From Microcaldota archaeon (GTDB lineage: Archaea; Micrarchaeota; Micrarchaeia; Micrarchaeales; CABMGC01): a DNA stretch of 6,479 nt. Of the stretch, positions 1 to 5,752 are shown piece after piece. The notes beneath the pieces were generated by a model. The model made no database searches, was not told where the DNA came from, and was given only the letters and a program-made list of their open reading frames with translations. How positions within the stretch are numbered: the stretch's first letter is position 1; each line of letters starts with the position of its first letter. The position numbers and the translations under genes are program-made. The stretch is from the NCBI GenBank assembly GCA_030040595.1, contig JASHTL010000102.1, positions 1 to 6,479 of the forward strand, read 5' to 3'.

Positions 1-69
1 GACAAGATAGGCAAGAAGAAGGCGGAGCGCATATACGAGATACTTAACGCTGAGTTTGAGGGCGTGTGA
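1..69 (+). CDS. C-terminal end of a helix-hairpin-helix protein, possibly XPF/Hef-type (partial)
   Basis: The window opens inside a reading frame that runs 22 codons to a TGA at 67-69. The visible tail contains the stretch DKIGKKKAERIYEIL, which fits the second half of a helix-hairpin-helix: a glycine turn, then a basic patch and an amphipathic helix. This motif binds DNA backbone phosphates without sequence preference. It often closes archaeal XPF/Hef-type (ERCC4) nucleases and also occurs at the end of other repair proteins, so the exact family cannot be fixed from 22 residues. The DUF47 gene starts 3 bp after the stop, so the two are probably co-transcribed. Seen: open frame and motif. Inferred: family and operon. 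Confidence 0.6.
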   Translation, partial: DKIGKKKAERIYEILNAEFEGV

Positions 70-72
70 CTG

Positions 73-705
73 ATGGGAATATTTTCAGGCCTTGGCGGAA
101 TAGGAGAACAGCGGATCTTCATGAGCGCCAGGAAGCTCATAGAGACATCGCAGAAGGGGAGCAGGATGTTCGATCAGGTAGTGGCAGGCTCGCTCGACAT
201 AGAGAAGATACACGCGCTGAAGTCTCAGTCATACGACGACGCATCGAACCTCTCCAACTCGATAACGTCCGGAGCCGTCTCGCCGAACCTCATACCAGAC
301 ATGCTGAGCCTGATCAACCTGGAATACAAGGTGATAGACCTGCTCTTCGTGCTGGCCAAGTCTTTCAAGAGGCACAGGCTGGACAACGCGGTTCACAGGA
401 GGTACATAACAGATCAATTGGTTGCCAACAACAGGCTGGTGGCCAGGTCGCTTGAAGCCCTGTATGCGATGCACACCGTGGGAAAGATAGACGAGATAAA
501 GAAACTGAGGAACAGGGTCAAGCTCCTCGAGGAGGAGGGCGACGAGATAAAGGAGGACATGCTCAGCTACGCGTACTCTGCGAAGACCGATTACAAGTCT
601 TTCTACCACATGACCGACCTTGCATACCTGTCTGACGACTTGCTTGACAGCTGCGAGGACACAGCGGAGATGGTAGCGAACATAATGCTCTCGATAGCTA
701 CATGA
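73..705 (+). CDS. DUF47 / PhoU-like phosphate transport accessory protein
   Basis: A 210-residue soluble, largely helical protein of the usual DUF47 length (about 210-225). The C-terminal half is typical: an acidic EEEGDEIKED segment (153-162) followed by a helix rich in Asp (MTDLAYLSDDLLDSCED, 180-196). In PhoU relatives such acidic positions bind metal clusters. A second acidic cluster lies near 52-56. DUF47 proteins are PhoU-like and are commonly encoded beside PiT phosphate carriers, where they are thought to regulate or assist the carrier at the inner face of the membrane. Here a PiT-family gene follows directly, which supports the call. The ATG at 73 lies 3 bp after the previous stop; a weak Shine-Dalgarno-like GAGGG (58-62) sits 10 bp upstream. 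The stop TGA (703-705) is in the same frame as the next gene. Family confident; the regulatory role is inferred from homologues. Confidence 0.85.
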   Translation: MGIFSGLGGIGEQRIFMSARKLIETSQKGSRMFDQVVAGSLDIEKIHALKSQSYDDASNLSNSITSGAVSPNLIPDMLSLINLEYKVIDLLFVLAKSFKRHRLDNAVHRRYITDQLVANNRLVARSLEALYAMHTVGKIDEIKKLRNRVKLLEEEGDEIKEDMLSYAYSAKTDYKSFYHMTDLAYLSDDLLDSCEDTAEMVANIMLSIAT

Positions 706-714
706 TGTGGTTGC

Positions 715-1626
715 TTGATTTACCTCATCGTAAGCCTGCTCGCATTCGCCCTCGTCGCCCTGTTATCCGGAAACAACCTCGCTGTCTGCTCCGGGGCCAT
801 AATATCCGGAAGGATGGTCAACAGGTACCTGGGAATCTCGATTGCCGCAGTGGGCTACATCACAGGCCTGCTGCTCCAGGGAAACCTGCTTGGCAAGGGC
901 CTCATGACGATACTGCCCATCAGCTCGCCGTTCCTGGTTTCAGTGTCATTGGCTGTCAGCACGCTCATCTTCGTCATAGGAGGCCTGCTCCGCGTGCCGC
1001 AATCGCTCTCGATAACGTTCACAATGGCCCTGCTGGGAGTTGCAATCGCCTCAGGCAGCGCGATAAACTCGCAATACGTCTCGCTCATAATCGCATTCTG
1101 GATAGCCGCTCCAATTGTCACAGTGTTCTTGACATTCGCAGTGCTCAGGTTCGCCACCGCTTCCATGCGAAAGGCAAATATCTGGAAGACCCTCGGCAAG
1201 GTGAAGATAGCCCTGATCATACTCTCGTTCCTAAGCGCGCTCACCCTTGGCGCAAACACGATCGGCCTGCTCTACGTCTCGGTAAAGGCGTATGCCAGCA
1301 TCTGGATATTCATCGTTGCGATACTGGCCGGCAGCTTCTTCCTGAGCTCCGGACCGCTGAGAAGGATAGGCGAGCAGATACTTCCGATAAGATACATGAA
1401 CGCGCTGGTATCGCAGGCTCTCTCCGCTGCGCTAGTCGAGCTTGCGACGCTGGGAAGCCTGCCCTTCTCTAACACACAGGCATTCACCGCAAGCCTGTAC
1501 GGCGCCGCGCTAAGCTACAAGACCAAGATTATCCTAAGGGGAACGGCATTCACGATCCTATTTACGTGGGTTGTGACTGCGGTGCTGAGCCTTGCAATAG
1601 GGTACGTGGCAGTCAAGGTTATCTGA
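715..1626 (+). CDS. PiT (PHO4) family inorganic phosphate transporter, variant lacking the GAND aspartates
   Basis: A hydrophobic, multi-pass protein of 303 residues showing the two-fold PiT repeat. The first signature is SGNNLAVCSGAIISGR (18-33), matching the family's GANDVAN...GSR. The second is GANTIG (179-184). Each is followed by a Pro-Ser re-entrant-like segment: VPQSLSITFTMALLGVA (94-110) and LPFSNTQAFTASLYGAAL (from 249). PiT proteins carry phosphate by cation symport; the upstream DUF47 gene agrees. The Asp of both GAND motifs is replaced, by Asn21 and Thr182, so coupling or substrate may differ. The protein is short for the family. The only in-frame start near the first helix is TTG at 715, nine bases after the DUF47 stop; an ATGATG at 702 lies in another frame. 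A frameshift, sequencing error or real TTG start are all possible. Family likely; substrate inferred. Confidence 0.82.
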   Translation: MIYLIVSLLAFALVALLSGNNLAVCSGAIISGRMVNRYLGISIAAVGYITGLLLQGNLLGKGLMTILPISSPFLVSVSLAVSTLIFVIGGLLRVPQSLSITFTMALLGVAIASGSAINSQYVSLIIAFWIAAPIVTVFLTFAVLRFATASMRKANIWKTLGKVKIALIILSFLSALTLGANTIGLLYVSVKAYASIWIFIVAILAGSFFLSSGPLRRIGEQILPIRYMNALVSQALSAALVELATLGSLPFSNTQAFTASLYGAALSYKTKIILRGTAFTILFTWVVTAVLSLAIGYVAVKVI

Positions 1627-1629
1627 CTA

Positions 1630-2055
1630 CTATTCGATAACTGGCGTGAACGAGCTGTCCATGACAAGCCTGTGCTCCTTCCCGATTTTTACCTTGTTTG
1701 TCCTTGCGTACCTCCTGGCCAGCTCCCTGCCACTGCATACGAGAAGGAAGCTTCCGGTGTCTCTCACGCCGCACATCCTGATCGCATCGCCTATCTTGAA
1801 GGTGCCTGCAATGAAAAGGAGCGTCTCCATCTGCAGGCTCTCCGACCTTGCATGCCCCTCCTTGTGCCTTATGTAGGCATTCAGATACGCAGGCAAGACC
1901 CTTCTTGCAATGGCCTCGTCATCCTTCAGCAGCAAGACGAACTCATCCCCTCTGGAAAGTTTCCTCGCGCTATCGAGAAGGTCTTCAAGCCCCGATCCGG
2001 AGGAGCACGCGTACGCCACTGGCTCATTTTCCGGAAATGTCAGTGCCTTGTCCAT
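1630..2055 (-). CDS. Cgi121-like subunit of the KEOPS complex
   Basis: A 141-residue protein resembling the CGI-121/TPRKB family. The core stretch ARSESLQMETLLFIAGTFKIGDAIRMCGV (69-97) follows the family pattern of a helix carrying Glu, then LL..AGT, then an Ile-x-x-Ala-Ile helix ending in a Gly. Upstream lies the helix AYLNAYIRHKEG (56-67). Length is close to archaeal homologues (about 150). Cgi121 binds Bud32 in KEOPS, which makes the t6A modification of ANN-decoding tRNAs in the cytoplasm; Cgi121 recruits tRNA through its 3' end. No other KEOPS gene is in the window, which is common in archaea because the subunits are scattered. The ATG at 2055 lies 26 bp from the centre of an AATAAATAAC box A, consistent with a leaderless mRNA. 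The gene converges on the PiT gene with 3 bp between stops. Family call from motif recall, not search. Confidence 0.72.
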   Translation of the reverse strand: MDKALTFPENEPVAYACSSGSGLEDLLDSARKLSRGDEFVLLLKDDEAIARRVLPAYLNAYIRHKEGHARSESLQMETLLFIAGTFKIGDAIRMCGVRDTGSFLLVCSGRELARRYARTNKVKIGKEHRLVMDSSFTPVIE

Positions 2056-2097
2056 ATGGTTAATTAAAATGACTGGTTATTTATTCTGTTTGTTTGC
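2056..2097. promoter_or_regulatory. Divergent promoter region between the Cgi121-like gene and the hydrolase gene
   Basis: The 42 bp between two divergent ATGs are markedly AT-rich. On the minus strand, GAATAAATAACC (plus positions 2075-2086) is a TATA-like box A whose centre is about 26 bp from the Cgi121 ATG. On the plus strand, TTAATTAAAA (about 2060-2070) sits about 33 bp from the hydrolase ATG, giving a leader of a few bases at most. Each box therefore lies within the other gene's expected start region, so the two promoters overlap. Placement fits archaeal box A spacing; no transcript data are available. Confidence 0.55.
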
Positions 2098-2829
2098 ATG
2101 GACATAAACTTGGACTTCAATGACAGGTTTATTGAGACAGGATCTGGCAGGATGCATGTCAAAGTGCATGACGGCACGAGACCGACTCTAATCTTCCTGC
2201 ACGGCCTCGGCGCCAACGTCAAGTCATGGACAAGGCTGGTGCGCCTCCTGCCGCCAACGTTTACCATATATCTTGTCGACCTCATCGGCCATGGCGACTC
2301 GGATGCGCCTGAGATCAATTACGGGCTCGAGGTCCAGCTTGACGCGATAAGAGACCTTGTGACAAGCGATGGTATAAGGAACCCGTGCCTATTCGGCCAT
2401 TCCTACGGCGGGCTGATAGCGGCAAGGTATGCCATCTCGAACCGCGTGGAAAGACTGATACTAGAGGACTCCGCAGGCCTTCGCTCTCAGTTCCTGAACA
2501 CGGACAAGGAGAAAATGGAGAAGAAAAAGGAGACGCTGATAAAGAATGCAGCACTCTGGGGCACCAAGGAGTATGTCACCTCTAGCATACTCGACGATGA
2601 AGTTGCAGGTCCGTACCTTATGGATGGCAAGGATCTCGACATGATCAAGGTGCCAACGTTGATAATCTGGGGCGAGAAGGATGACCTCATAGACCCAAGG
2701 TTCTCGAGCGAGTTCGCTGGCGCAATAACCGGAAGCAGGCTTGTAATGGTAAAGGACGCCATGCACGTGCCCCATTATACGCATCCACAGGAGGTTGCAG
2801 ACGCGCTGATCAGCTTTCTGGAAAGCTAA
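2098..2829 (+). CDS. Alpha/beta-fold hydrolase with intact Ser-Asp-His triad
   Basis: A 243-residue single-domain alpha/beta hydrolase. The expected landmarks are in order: oxyanion-hole turn HGLG (35-38), strand and turn DLIGHGDSD (61-69), nucleophile elbow GHSYGG with Ser102 (100-105), acid residue Asp195 in WGEKDDLIDP (191-200), and His223 in DAMHVPHYTHP (220-230). A short, strongly charged cap segment (about 134-150, many Lys and Glu) lies between strand 6 and helix D. There is no signal peptide, so it is probably cytoplasmic. The family covers esterases, lactonases, haloperoxidases and C-C hydrolases; the sequence does not say which, so substrate is unknown. The ATG at 2098 follows an AT-rich promoter with almost no leader. 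The TAA overlaps the htpX stop by 4 bp on the other strand. Confidence 0.9.
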   Translation: MDINLDFNDRFIETGSGRMHVKVHDGTRPTLIFLHGLGANVKSWTRLVRLLPPTFTIYLVDLIGHGDSDAPEINYGLEVQLDAIRDLVTSDGIRNPCLFGHSYGGLIAARYAISNRVERLILEDSAGLRSQFLNTDKEKMEKKKETLIKNAALWGTKEYVTSSILDDEVAGPYLMDGKDLDMIKVPTLIIWGEKDDLIDPRFSSEFAGAITGSRLVMVKDAMHVPHYTHPQEVADALISFLES

Positions 2830-3716
2830 TACATGGCCTTGAGCCTCTTGATGCGCTCATCTATCGGAGGGTGCGTGGAGAAGATGTTCATCACGCTTGA
2901 TCCCTTGAACGGGCTTGAGAAGTAGAGCGACGCGGTTATCTCGTTTGCATTGGCCATCGGCTTCGCCTGCGGGTTCTTCGTGTACTGCTGTATCTTGCCA
3001 AGCGCGCTTGCCAAGGCTCCCGGGTCCCTTATCAGCCTTGCGCCGTTTGCGTCGGCCATATACTCCCTCCTTCTCGAGATCGCGAGCTTCAGCAGCAGCG
3101 CTATTATCGGCGCGATTATGCCCACTGCAAAGGCAATTATGAGCAGTATTCCGCCATTCCTGCCTCTCCCACCTCCGAAGAAGATCAGGTTCCTTGCCAC
3201 CACCGAGATGATTCCTATGGAGCCTGCAAAGACGACAGCGACCATCATGAAGAGTATGTCATTGTTGTATACATGGGACATCTCGTGCGCAAGTACACCC
3301 TCGAGCTCGCTCCTGTCCATGATGCTGAGCAGGCCGCTTGTAACAGCTATCGATGACGCCTTCTTGTTCTTACCTGTGGCGAAAGCGTTCGGGTTAGGAT
3401 CGTTTATTATGTAGATCTTTGGCATGGGGACCTGCGCAGCTGCCGAGAGTCCCTCGACTATGTCGTACACTACGGGATACTGGGTCCTGTCAGCTGGCTT
3501 CGCCTTTGAGAGGGCAAGCACCGCCTTGTCACCTGCGAAGTAGACTATAAGGCCATAGATCAGTATCAGAACCAGGCCTATGGACAGCAATATCAGCGTG
3601 CCGCCGAAGATGACGATGAAGAGGAATATTATCCCCAGGAAGAGTAGCGTGAACGCGCCAAAGAGTACGAGTGACTTTAGCCTATTTGCGGCTATCTCAT
3701 CGAAATAACTTGCCAT
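2826..3716 (-). CDS. htpX: HtpX-type membrane zinc metalloprotease (M48)
   Basis: A 296-residue membrane protein of normal HtpX length. The zinc-binding HEMSH motif is at 144-148, and the third ligand is Glu218 in SRRREYMADANGA (214-226). Other family hallmarks are NPNAFATG (108-115) and the C-terminal STHPPIDERI (280-289). Hydrophobic segments lie at about 15-37, 40-61, 157-178 and 189-211, placing the catalytic site at the inner membrane face. HtpX degrades misfolded or damaged membrane proteins. It follows the lemA gene by 8 bp on the same strand, an arrangement seen in many bacteria and archaea, so the two are almost certainly one operon. The ATG at 3716 is the only reasonable start. The TAG overlaps the convergent hydrolase stop by 4 bp. 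All key catalytic residues are present, so it should be active. Confidence 0.93.
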   Translation of the reverse strand: MASYFDEIAANRLKSLVLFGAFTLLFLGIIFLFIVIFGGTLILLSIGLVLILIYGLIVYFAGDKAVLALSKAKPADRTQYPVVYDIVEGLSAAAQVPMPKIYIINDPNPNAFATGKNKKASSIAVTSGLLSIMDRSELEGVLAHEMSHVYNNDILFMMVAVVFAGSIGIISVVARNLIFFGGGRGRNGGILLIIAFAVGIIAPIIALLLKLAISRRREYMADANGARLIRDPGALASALGKIQQYTKNPQAKPMANANEITASLYFSSPFKGSSVMNIFSTHPPIDERIKRLKAMY

Positions 3717-3724
3717 TTACATAC

Positions 3725-4387
3725 CTAACTTGACCCTGAAGAAGCGGAGCCCTTGCCCTTCTTCTGGCCTGAAGGCTGCCCCGCTGCCGGAGGTGTAGGC
3801 GAGTTCACGTCGTCGAAGTTGACCTTTACAGGCTCCTTCGCCGCTTCCTCTGGAGCCTGGAAGAAGTCCATCCTCTGGAACCCGAACATGTTTGCGAAGA
3901 ACATGCCAGGCATCTCCTGGATCGCGTTGTTGTAATCGAGCACATAGTCATTGTATGAGGTCCTGACAAACGCTATCTTGTCCTCTGTGTCCTCTAGCTG
4001 CGTCTGCAGGTTCTGGAAGTTCGCAGACGCCTTTAGGTCAGGGTAGTTCTCCGCTACGGCGAATATGCTCTTAAGAGCCTGGCTGACCTGGTTGTTTGCG
4101 CTGGCTTTGTCCTGCATCGACCCTGACACTATGGAGCTCCTGAGCTGCGTTACGGTTGTAAGCACGCTCTTCTCGTACTTCATGTATCCCTTGACCGTGT
4201 CAACGAGGTTAGGTATCAGGTCGTATCTCCTCTTCAACTGCACGTCTATCTGGGCAGCGGCATTCTGCACCCTGTTCCTCTTCACTATAAGGCCGTTGAA
4301 TATGGCAACAACTGCGAGTAGCGCTATTACGAGTATTACTACTACTACGATTACTATGTCAAAAGCTGCGTCTAACAAAAACAGCAT
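3725..4387 (-). CDS. lemA: LemA family membrane protein
   Basis: A 220-residue protein with one N-terminal membrane helix (about 9-31), then a helical domain with the LemA hallmark NAAAQIDVQLKRRYDLIPNL (42-61) followed by VDTVKGY (62-68). Later comes FNNLQ-like FQNLQTQLEDTEDKI and the NDYVLDYNNAIQEMPG helix. LemA folds as a helical bundle held at the membrane; its function is unclear, but its gene often precedes htpX, as here (8 bp apart). The last 40 or so residues are a Pro/Gly/Ser/Lys-rich tail, probably disordered. Two starts are possible: GTG at 4399, adding MCET, or ATG at 4387. A CTTTTAAAC box at 4416-4424 lies about 33 bp from the ATG but only about 21 bp from the GTG, so the ATG fits archaeal promoter spacing better and is chosen. 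Confidence 0.9.
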   Translation of the reverse strand: MLFLLDAAFDIVIVVVVILVIALLAVVAIFNGLIVKRNRVQNAAAQIDVQLKRRYDLIPNLVDTVKGYMKYEKSVLTTVTQLRSSIVSGSMQDKASANNQVSQALKSIFAVAENYPDLKASANFQNLQTQLEDTEDKIAFVRTSYNDYVLDYNNAIQEMPGMFFANMFGFQRMDFFQAPEEAAKEPVKVNFDDVNSPTPPAAGQPSGQKKGKGSASSGSS

Positions 4388-4415
4388 GGTTTCACACACT
4401 AATATGGACTTGAAA

Positions 4416-4424
4416 GTTTAAAAG
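4416..4424 (-). promoter_or_regulatory. TATA box for the lemA-htpX operon
   Basis: On the minus strand this reads CTTTTAAAC, a good box A, in an AT-rich patch upstream of lemA. Transcription would be expected about 25 bp downstream, near 4394, giving a leader of only a few bases before the ATG at 4387. Inferred from spacing alone. Confidence 0.45.
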
Positions 4425-4430
4425 GGTTTA

Positions 4431-4452
4431 TGTTGCGCTTCTGCCTGCAACA
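4431..4452. repeat. Inverted repeat TGTTGC/GCAACA just upstream of the lemA promoter
   Basis: TGTTGC (4431-4436) is perfectly inverted as GCAACA (4447-4452) with a 10-base spacer. It lies between the stop of the small acidic ORF (4470) and the lemA box A (4416-4424), directly next to where the factor-B element would sit. It could be an operator for lemA-htpX, a weak hairpin at the end of the upstream transcript, or chance. Confidence 0.3.
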
Positions 4453-4469
4453 TGCGTCAATGCCGATGG

Positions 4470-4607
4470 CTACGGGTCCCACTCCTCCTCGCCGACATGC
4501 TCCTCCTGGTCCATTGTGCCTTCGAGAAACTCCTTCTCCTCCTCAAGCTCCTCCTGGCGCCTCTTCATGAACTCCTGGACCGAGTCCCTATCGCTCCTTC
4601 TTGCCAT
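4470..4607 (-). CDS. Small acidic, highly charged 45-residue protein of unknown function
   Basis: An ATG at 4607 opens a 45-codon frame ending in TAG at 4470-4472. The product starts MARRSDRDSVQEFMKRRQEE and continues with a Glu-rich helix-like stretch (LEEEKEFLEGTMDQEE, 21-36) to the end EEEWDP. The N-terminal half is basic-acidic mixed and likely helical, the C-terminal part strongly acidic. There is no membrane segment, cysteine pair or recognised domain. Support for a real gene comes from a textbook TATA box, CTTATATAGC, whose centre is 25 bp from the ATG, and from a GGGG run just ahead of the start. It lies upstream of lemA on the same strand with 82 bp between, which includes lemA's own box A. 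I do not recognise the family. The opposite frame (4452-4640, plus) is a shadow of the CTCCTC repeats. Confidence 0.6.
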   Translation of the reverse strand: MARRSDRDSVQEFMKRRQEELEEEKEFLEGTMDQEEHVGEEEWDP

Positions 4608-4626
4608 AACATCCCCTGCTGCAACC

Positions 4627-4636
4627 GCTATATAAG
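4627..4636 (-). promoter_or_regulatory. TATA box for the small acidic ORF
   Basis: The minus strand reads CTTATATAGC. Its centre near 4632 is 25 bp upstream of the ATG at 4607, which is the spacing expected for a leaderless archaeal mRNA. The core is nearly palindromic, so it could also drive plus-strand transcription starting near 4658, ahead of the hairpin-rich block. Confidence 0.6.
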
Positions 4637-4668
4637 CTGACCACACGCTTTAAAAATCTAAGTGTATT

Positions 4669-4738
4669 CCGTCTGTAGGGGAAGTAACCCTGCTCCGCTA
4701 TTTACGAGCACAAAAACGTTCCGCAGCAATGCGGACGG
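4669..4738 (+). other. Hairpin-rich block upstream of the MscS gene, candidate structured RNA or leader
   Basis: This is the centre of the only gene-free stretch (4608-4808). Several pairings can be drawn: GGG (4678-4680) with CCC (4688-4690); TGCTC (4691-4695) with GAGCA (4706-4710); and TCCGCA (4720-4725) with TGCGGA (4730-4735) around a GCAA tetraloop. An outer 7-bp stem, CCGTCTG (4669-4675) with CGGACGG (4732-4738), one pair being G-U, would close the block but competes with the last hairpin. A plus-strand CTTTAAAAAT box (4648-4657) would start transcription near 4678, and the T-rich run near 4760-4770 could end it. It resembles a tRNA cloverleaf in layout only: the anticodon-arm loop has 10 bases and no T-arm fits. 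Structure seen by eye; RNA status is inference. Confidence 0.28.
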
Positions 4739-4748
4739 CCACGCGCAT

Positions 4749-4759
4749 GCTTTTATACC
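4749..4759 (+). promoter_or_regulatory. Likely TATA box for the MscS gene
   Basis: GCTTTTATACC is a good box A; transcription would start near 4780, about 30 bases before the ATG at 4809. A second candidate, TTAGTATAAC (4768-4777), would start nearer 4799. Either places the promoter inside the long open frame that begins at 4662, arguing that the upstream part of that frame is not translated. A small GGCGC/GCGCC inverted repeat (4779-4783, 4792-4796) lies in the predicted leader. Confidence 0.45.
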
Positions 4760-4808
4760 TTTCATTTTTAGTATAACTGGCGCAAGCGACGGCGCCGTAG
4801 TAATCCAA

Positions 4809-5738
4809 ATGGCAATGCCCATGAAAAGGACTGGCAATCTTACCCTCAGCCCGTACCTGTACGTGCTCGCCACGCTGGTACTCATTGTGTTCTATGTTAT
4901 ATTGGTAGACAAGGGGATCATACCAAACAGCAACGTGCTGCAGACAAGCGAGCAGCAGATATACGTATCGCTTGTAGAATCGGTCTACGTGGTGATATTC
5001 GGAATAGCCATAGTGGAGCTTATGGGCAAGGCCATATTCTACTATATGATAAGGGGAGTCAACGCAGCGGAGGCAAGGACGCTGAGCCAGTTATTCCGCG
5101 TGGTCGTATACTCGCTGCTAATACTCACGGTGCTAACGATACTCATAGGCGTGCAGAATATCAGCGCCCTCCTGGTCGGCGCGGGCTTCCTCGGCGTCGT
5201 TATCGGTCTCGCCGCGCAGAACACCATATCAAACCTTATATCCGGAGTATACTTACTCGCAAGCAAGACGATAGAGCCGGGTGACTATGTCAACCTTCAC
5301 ACGTGGCAGTACACTATGCAGCCGGAGACGTATCCGCATGACAAGTTCATACCAGGGTTTGCAGGAACCGTGGAGAGCATAGGCGTGCTCTACACAAAGC
5401 TGATACACGACGAGGGCGTGCCGCTCTACATACCCAATTCCATAGTCTCGCAGGCCCTGGTGCTCAATTACCACCGCGCAAAGGACCACAAGGTGAGGAT
5501 ACAGTTCGACCTGAGCGTGGACATACCGTACGAGACCGCAGAAGCGGCGGTAGCAGCGGCAATGAAGAAGTACAGCATAAACGACTACACTGTGGGTATA
5601 GACTACCTGCACACAACCATCTACGTCATGTCCGTGAGGTTCGAGATAGTCAACGCCAACATAAGGCGCCTGAGGTCTGCTATATTCAGCGAGGTACTGA
5701 AAAGGATAGGCAAGAAGAAGGGCAGATCAAAGAAGTGA
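4809..5738 (+). CDS. MscS family mechanosensitive ion channel
   Basis: A 309-residue channel (from the ATG at 4809). Membrane helices lie at about 15-33, 52-78 and 93-117, followed by the pore-lining helix GAGFLGVVIGLAAQNTISNLISGVYLL (124-150), rich in Gly and Ala as in MscS TM3. Then come EPGDYV (156-161) and the beta domain with GTVESIGVLYTKL (186-198) and the PNS motif of the cytoplasmic cage (VPLYIPNSIVSQALVLNY). About 25 residues (162-185, HTWQYTMQ...FIPGF) sit between GDYV and GTV, longer than in E. coli MscS. The C-terminus is a basic tail (KKKGRSKK). The channel opens under membrane tension and releases solutes in hypo-osmotic shock. The frame is open back to a GTG at 4662, but those 49 codons hold promoter elements and hairpins and look non-coding. 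ATGs at 4815 and 4821 are also possible. Confidence 0.88.
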   Translation: MAMPMKRTGNLTLSPYLYVLATLVLIVFYVILVDKGIIPNSNVLQTSEQQIYVSLVESVYVVIFGIAIVELMGKAIFYYMIRGVNAAEARTLSQLFRVVVYSLLILTVLTILIGVQNISALLVGAGFLGVVIGLAAQNTISNLISGVYLLASKTIEPGDYVNLHTWQYTMQPETYPHDKFIPGFAGTVESIGVLYTKLIHDEGVPLYIPNSIVSQALVLNYHRAKDHKVRIQFDLSVDIPYETAEAAVAAAMKKYSINDYTVGIDYLHTTIYVMSVRFEIVNANIRRLRSAIFSEVLKRIGKKKGRSKK

Positions 5739-5752
5739 AGCTAGTTTTAGCT
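5739..5752. terminator. Small hairpin across the convergent MscS and transporter stops
   Basis: AGCTA (5739-5743), loop GTTT, TAGCT (5748-5752). It begins right after the MscS TGA and spans the stop of the transporter gene on the other strand. It could serve as a bidirectional end signal, but the 5-bp stem and four Ts are weak and archaeal termination mostly needs longer T runs. Confidence 0.2.

Noticed and set aside
702..1472. Long alternative frame across the PiT gene (256 residues)
   Set aside because: It is Arg/His/Pro-rich with no recognisable domain, whereas the overlapping frame has clear PiT repeats.
2950..3414. Plus-strand 154-residue frame inside htpX
   Set aside because: It lies wholly opposite the zinc protease domain, and its Ser/Ala/Leu-rich composition is typical of an antisense shadow.
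4452..4640. Leucine-rich 62-residue plus-strand frame
   Set aside because: It is the mirror of the Glu-rich small ORF on the minus strand, whose GAG codons read as CTC, and it has no promoter of its own.
4669..4742. A tRNA gene (7-bp outer stem, T-A at positions 8-9, short D-like arm, CCA-like bases after it)
   Set aside because: The anticodon-like loop has 10 bases, no T-arm with a TTC-type loop can be drawn, and the last hairpin overlaps the acceptor-like stem.
4662..4808. A 49-codon N-terminal extension of the MscS protein starting at a GTG
   Set aside because: The stretch contains TATA boxes and hairpins, its translation has no family similarity I can see, and a normal MscS N-terminus begins at the ATG at 4809.
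6..5721. A 17-bp exact direct repeat at 6-22 and 5705-5721
   Set aside because: Both copies encode Ile-Gly-Lys-Lys-Lys in C-terminal basic tails, so shared codon use and amino-acid content explain it.
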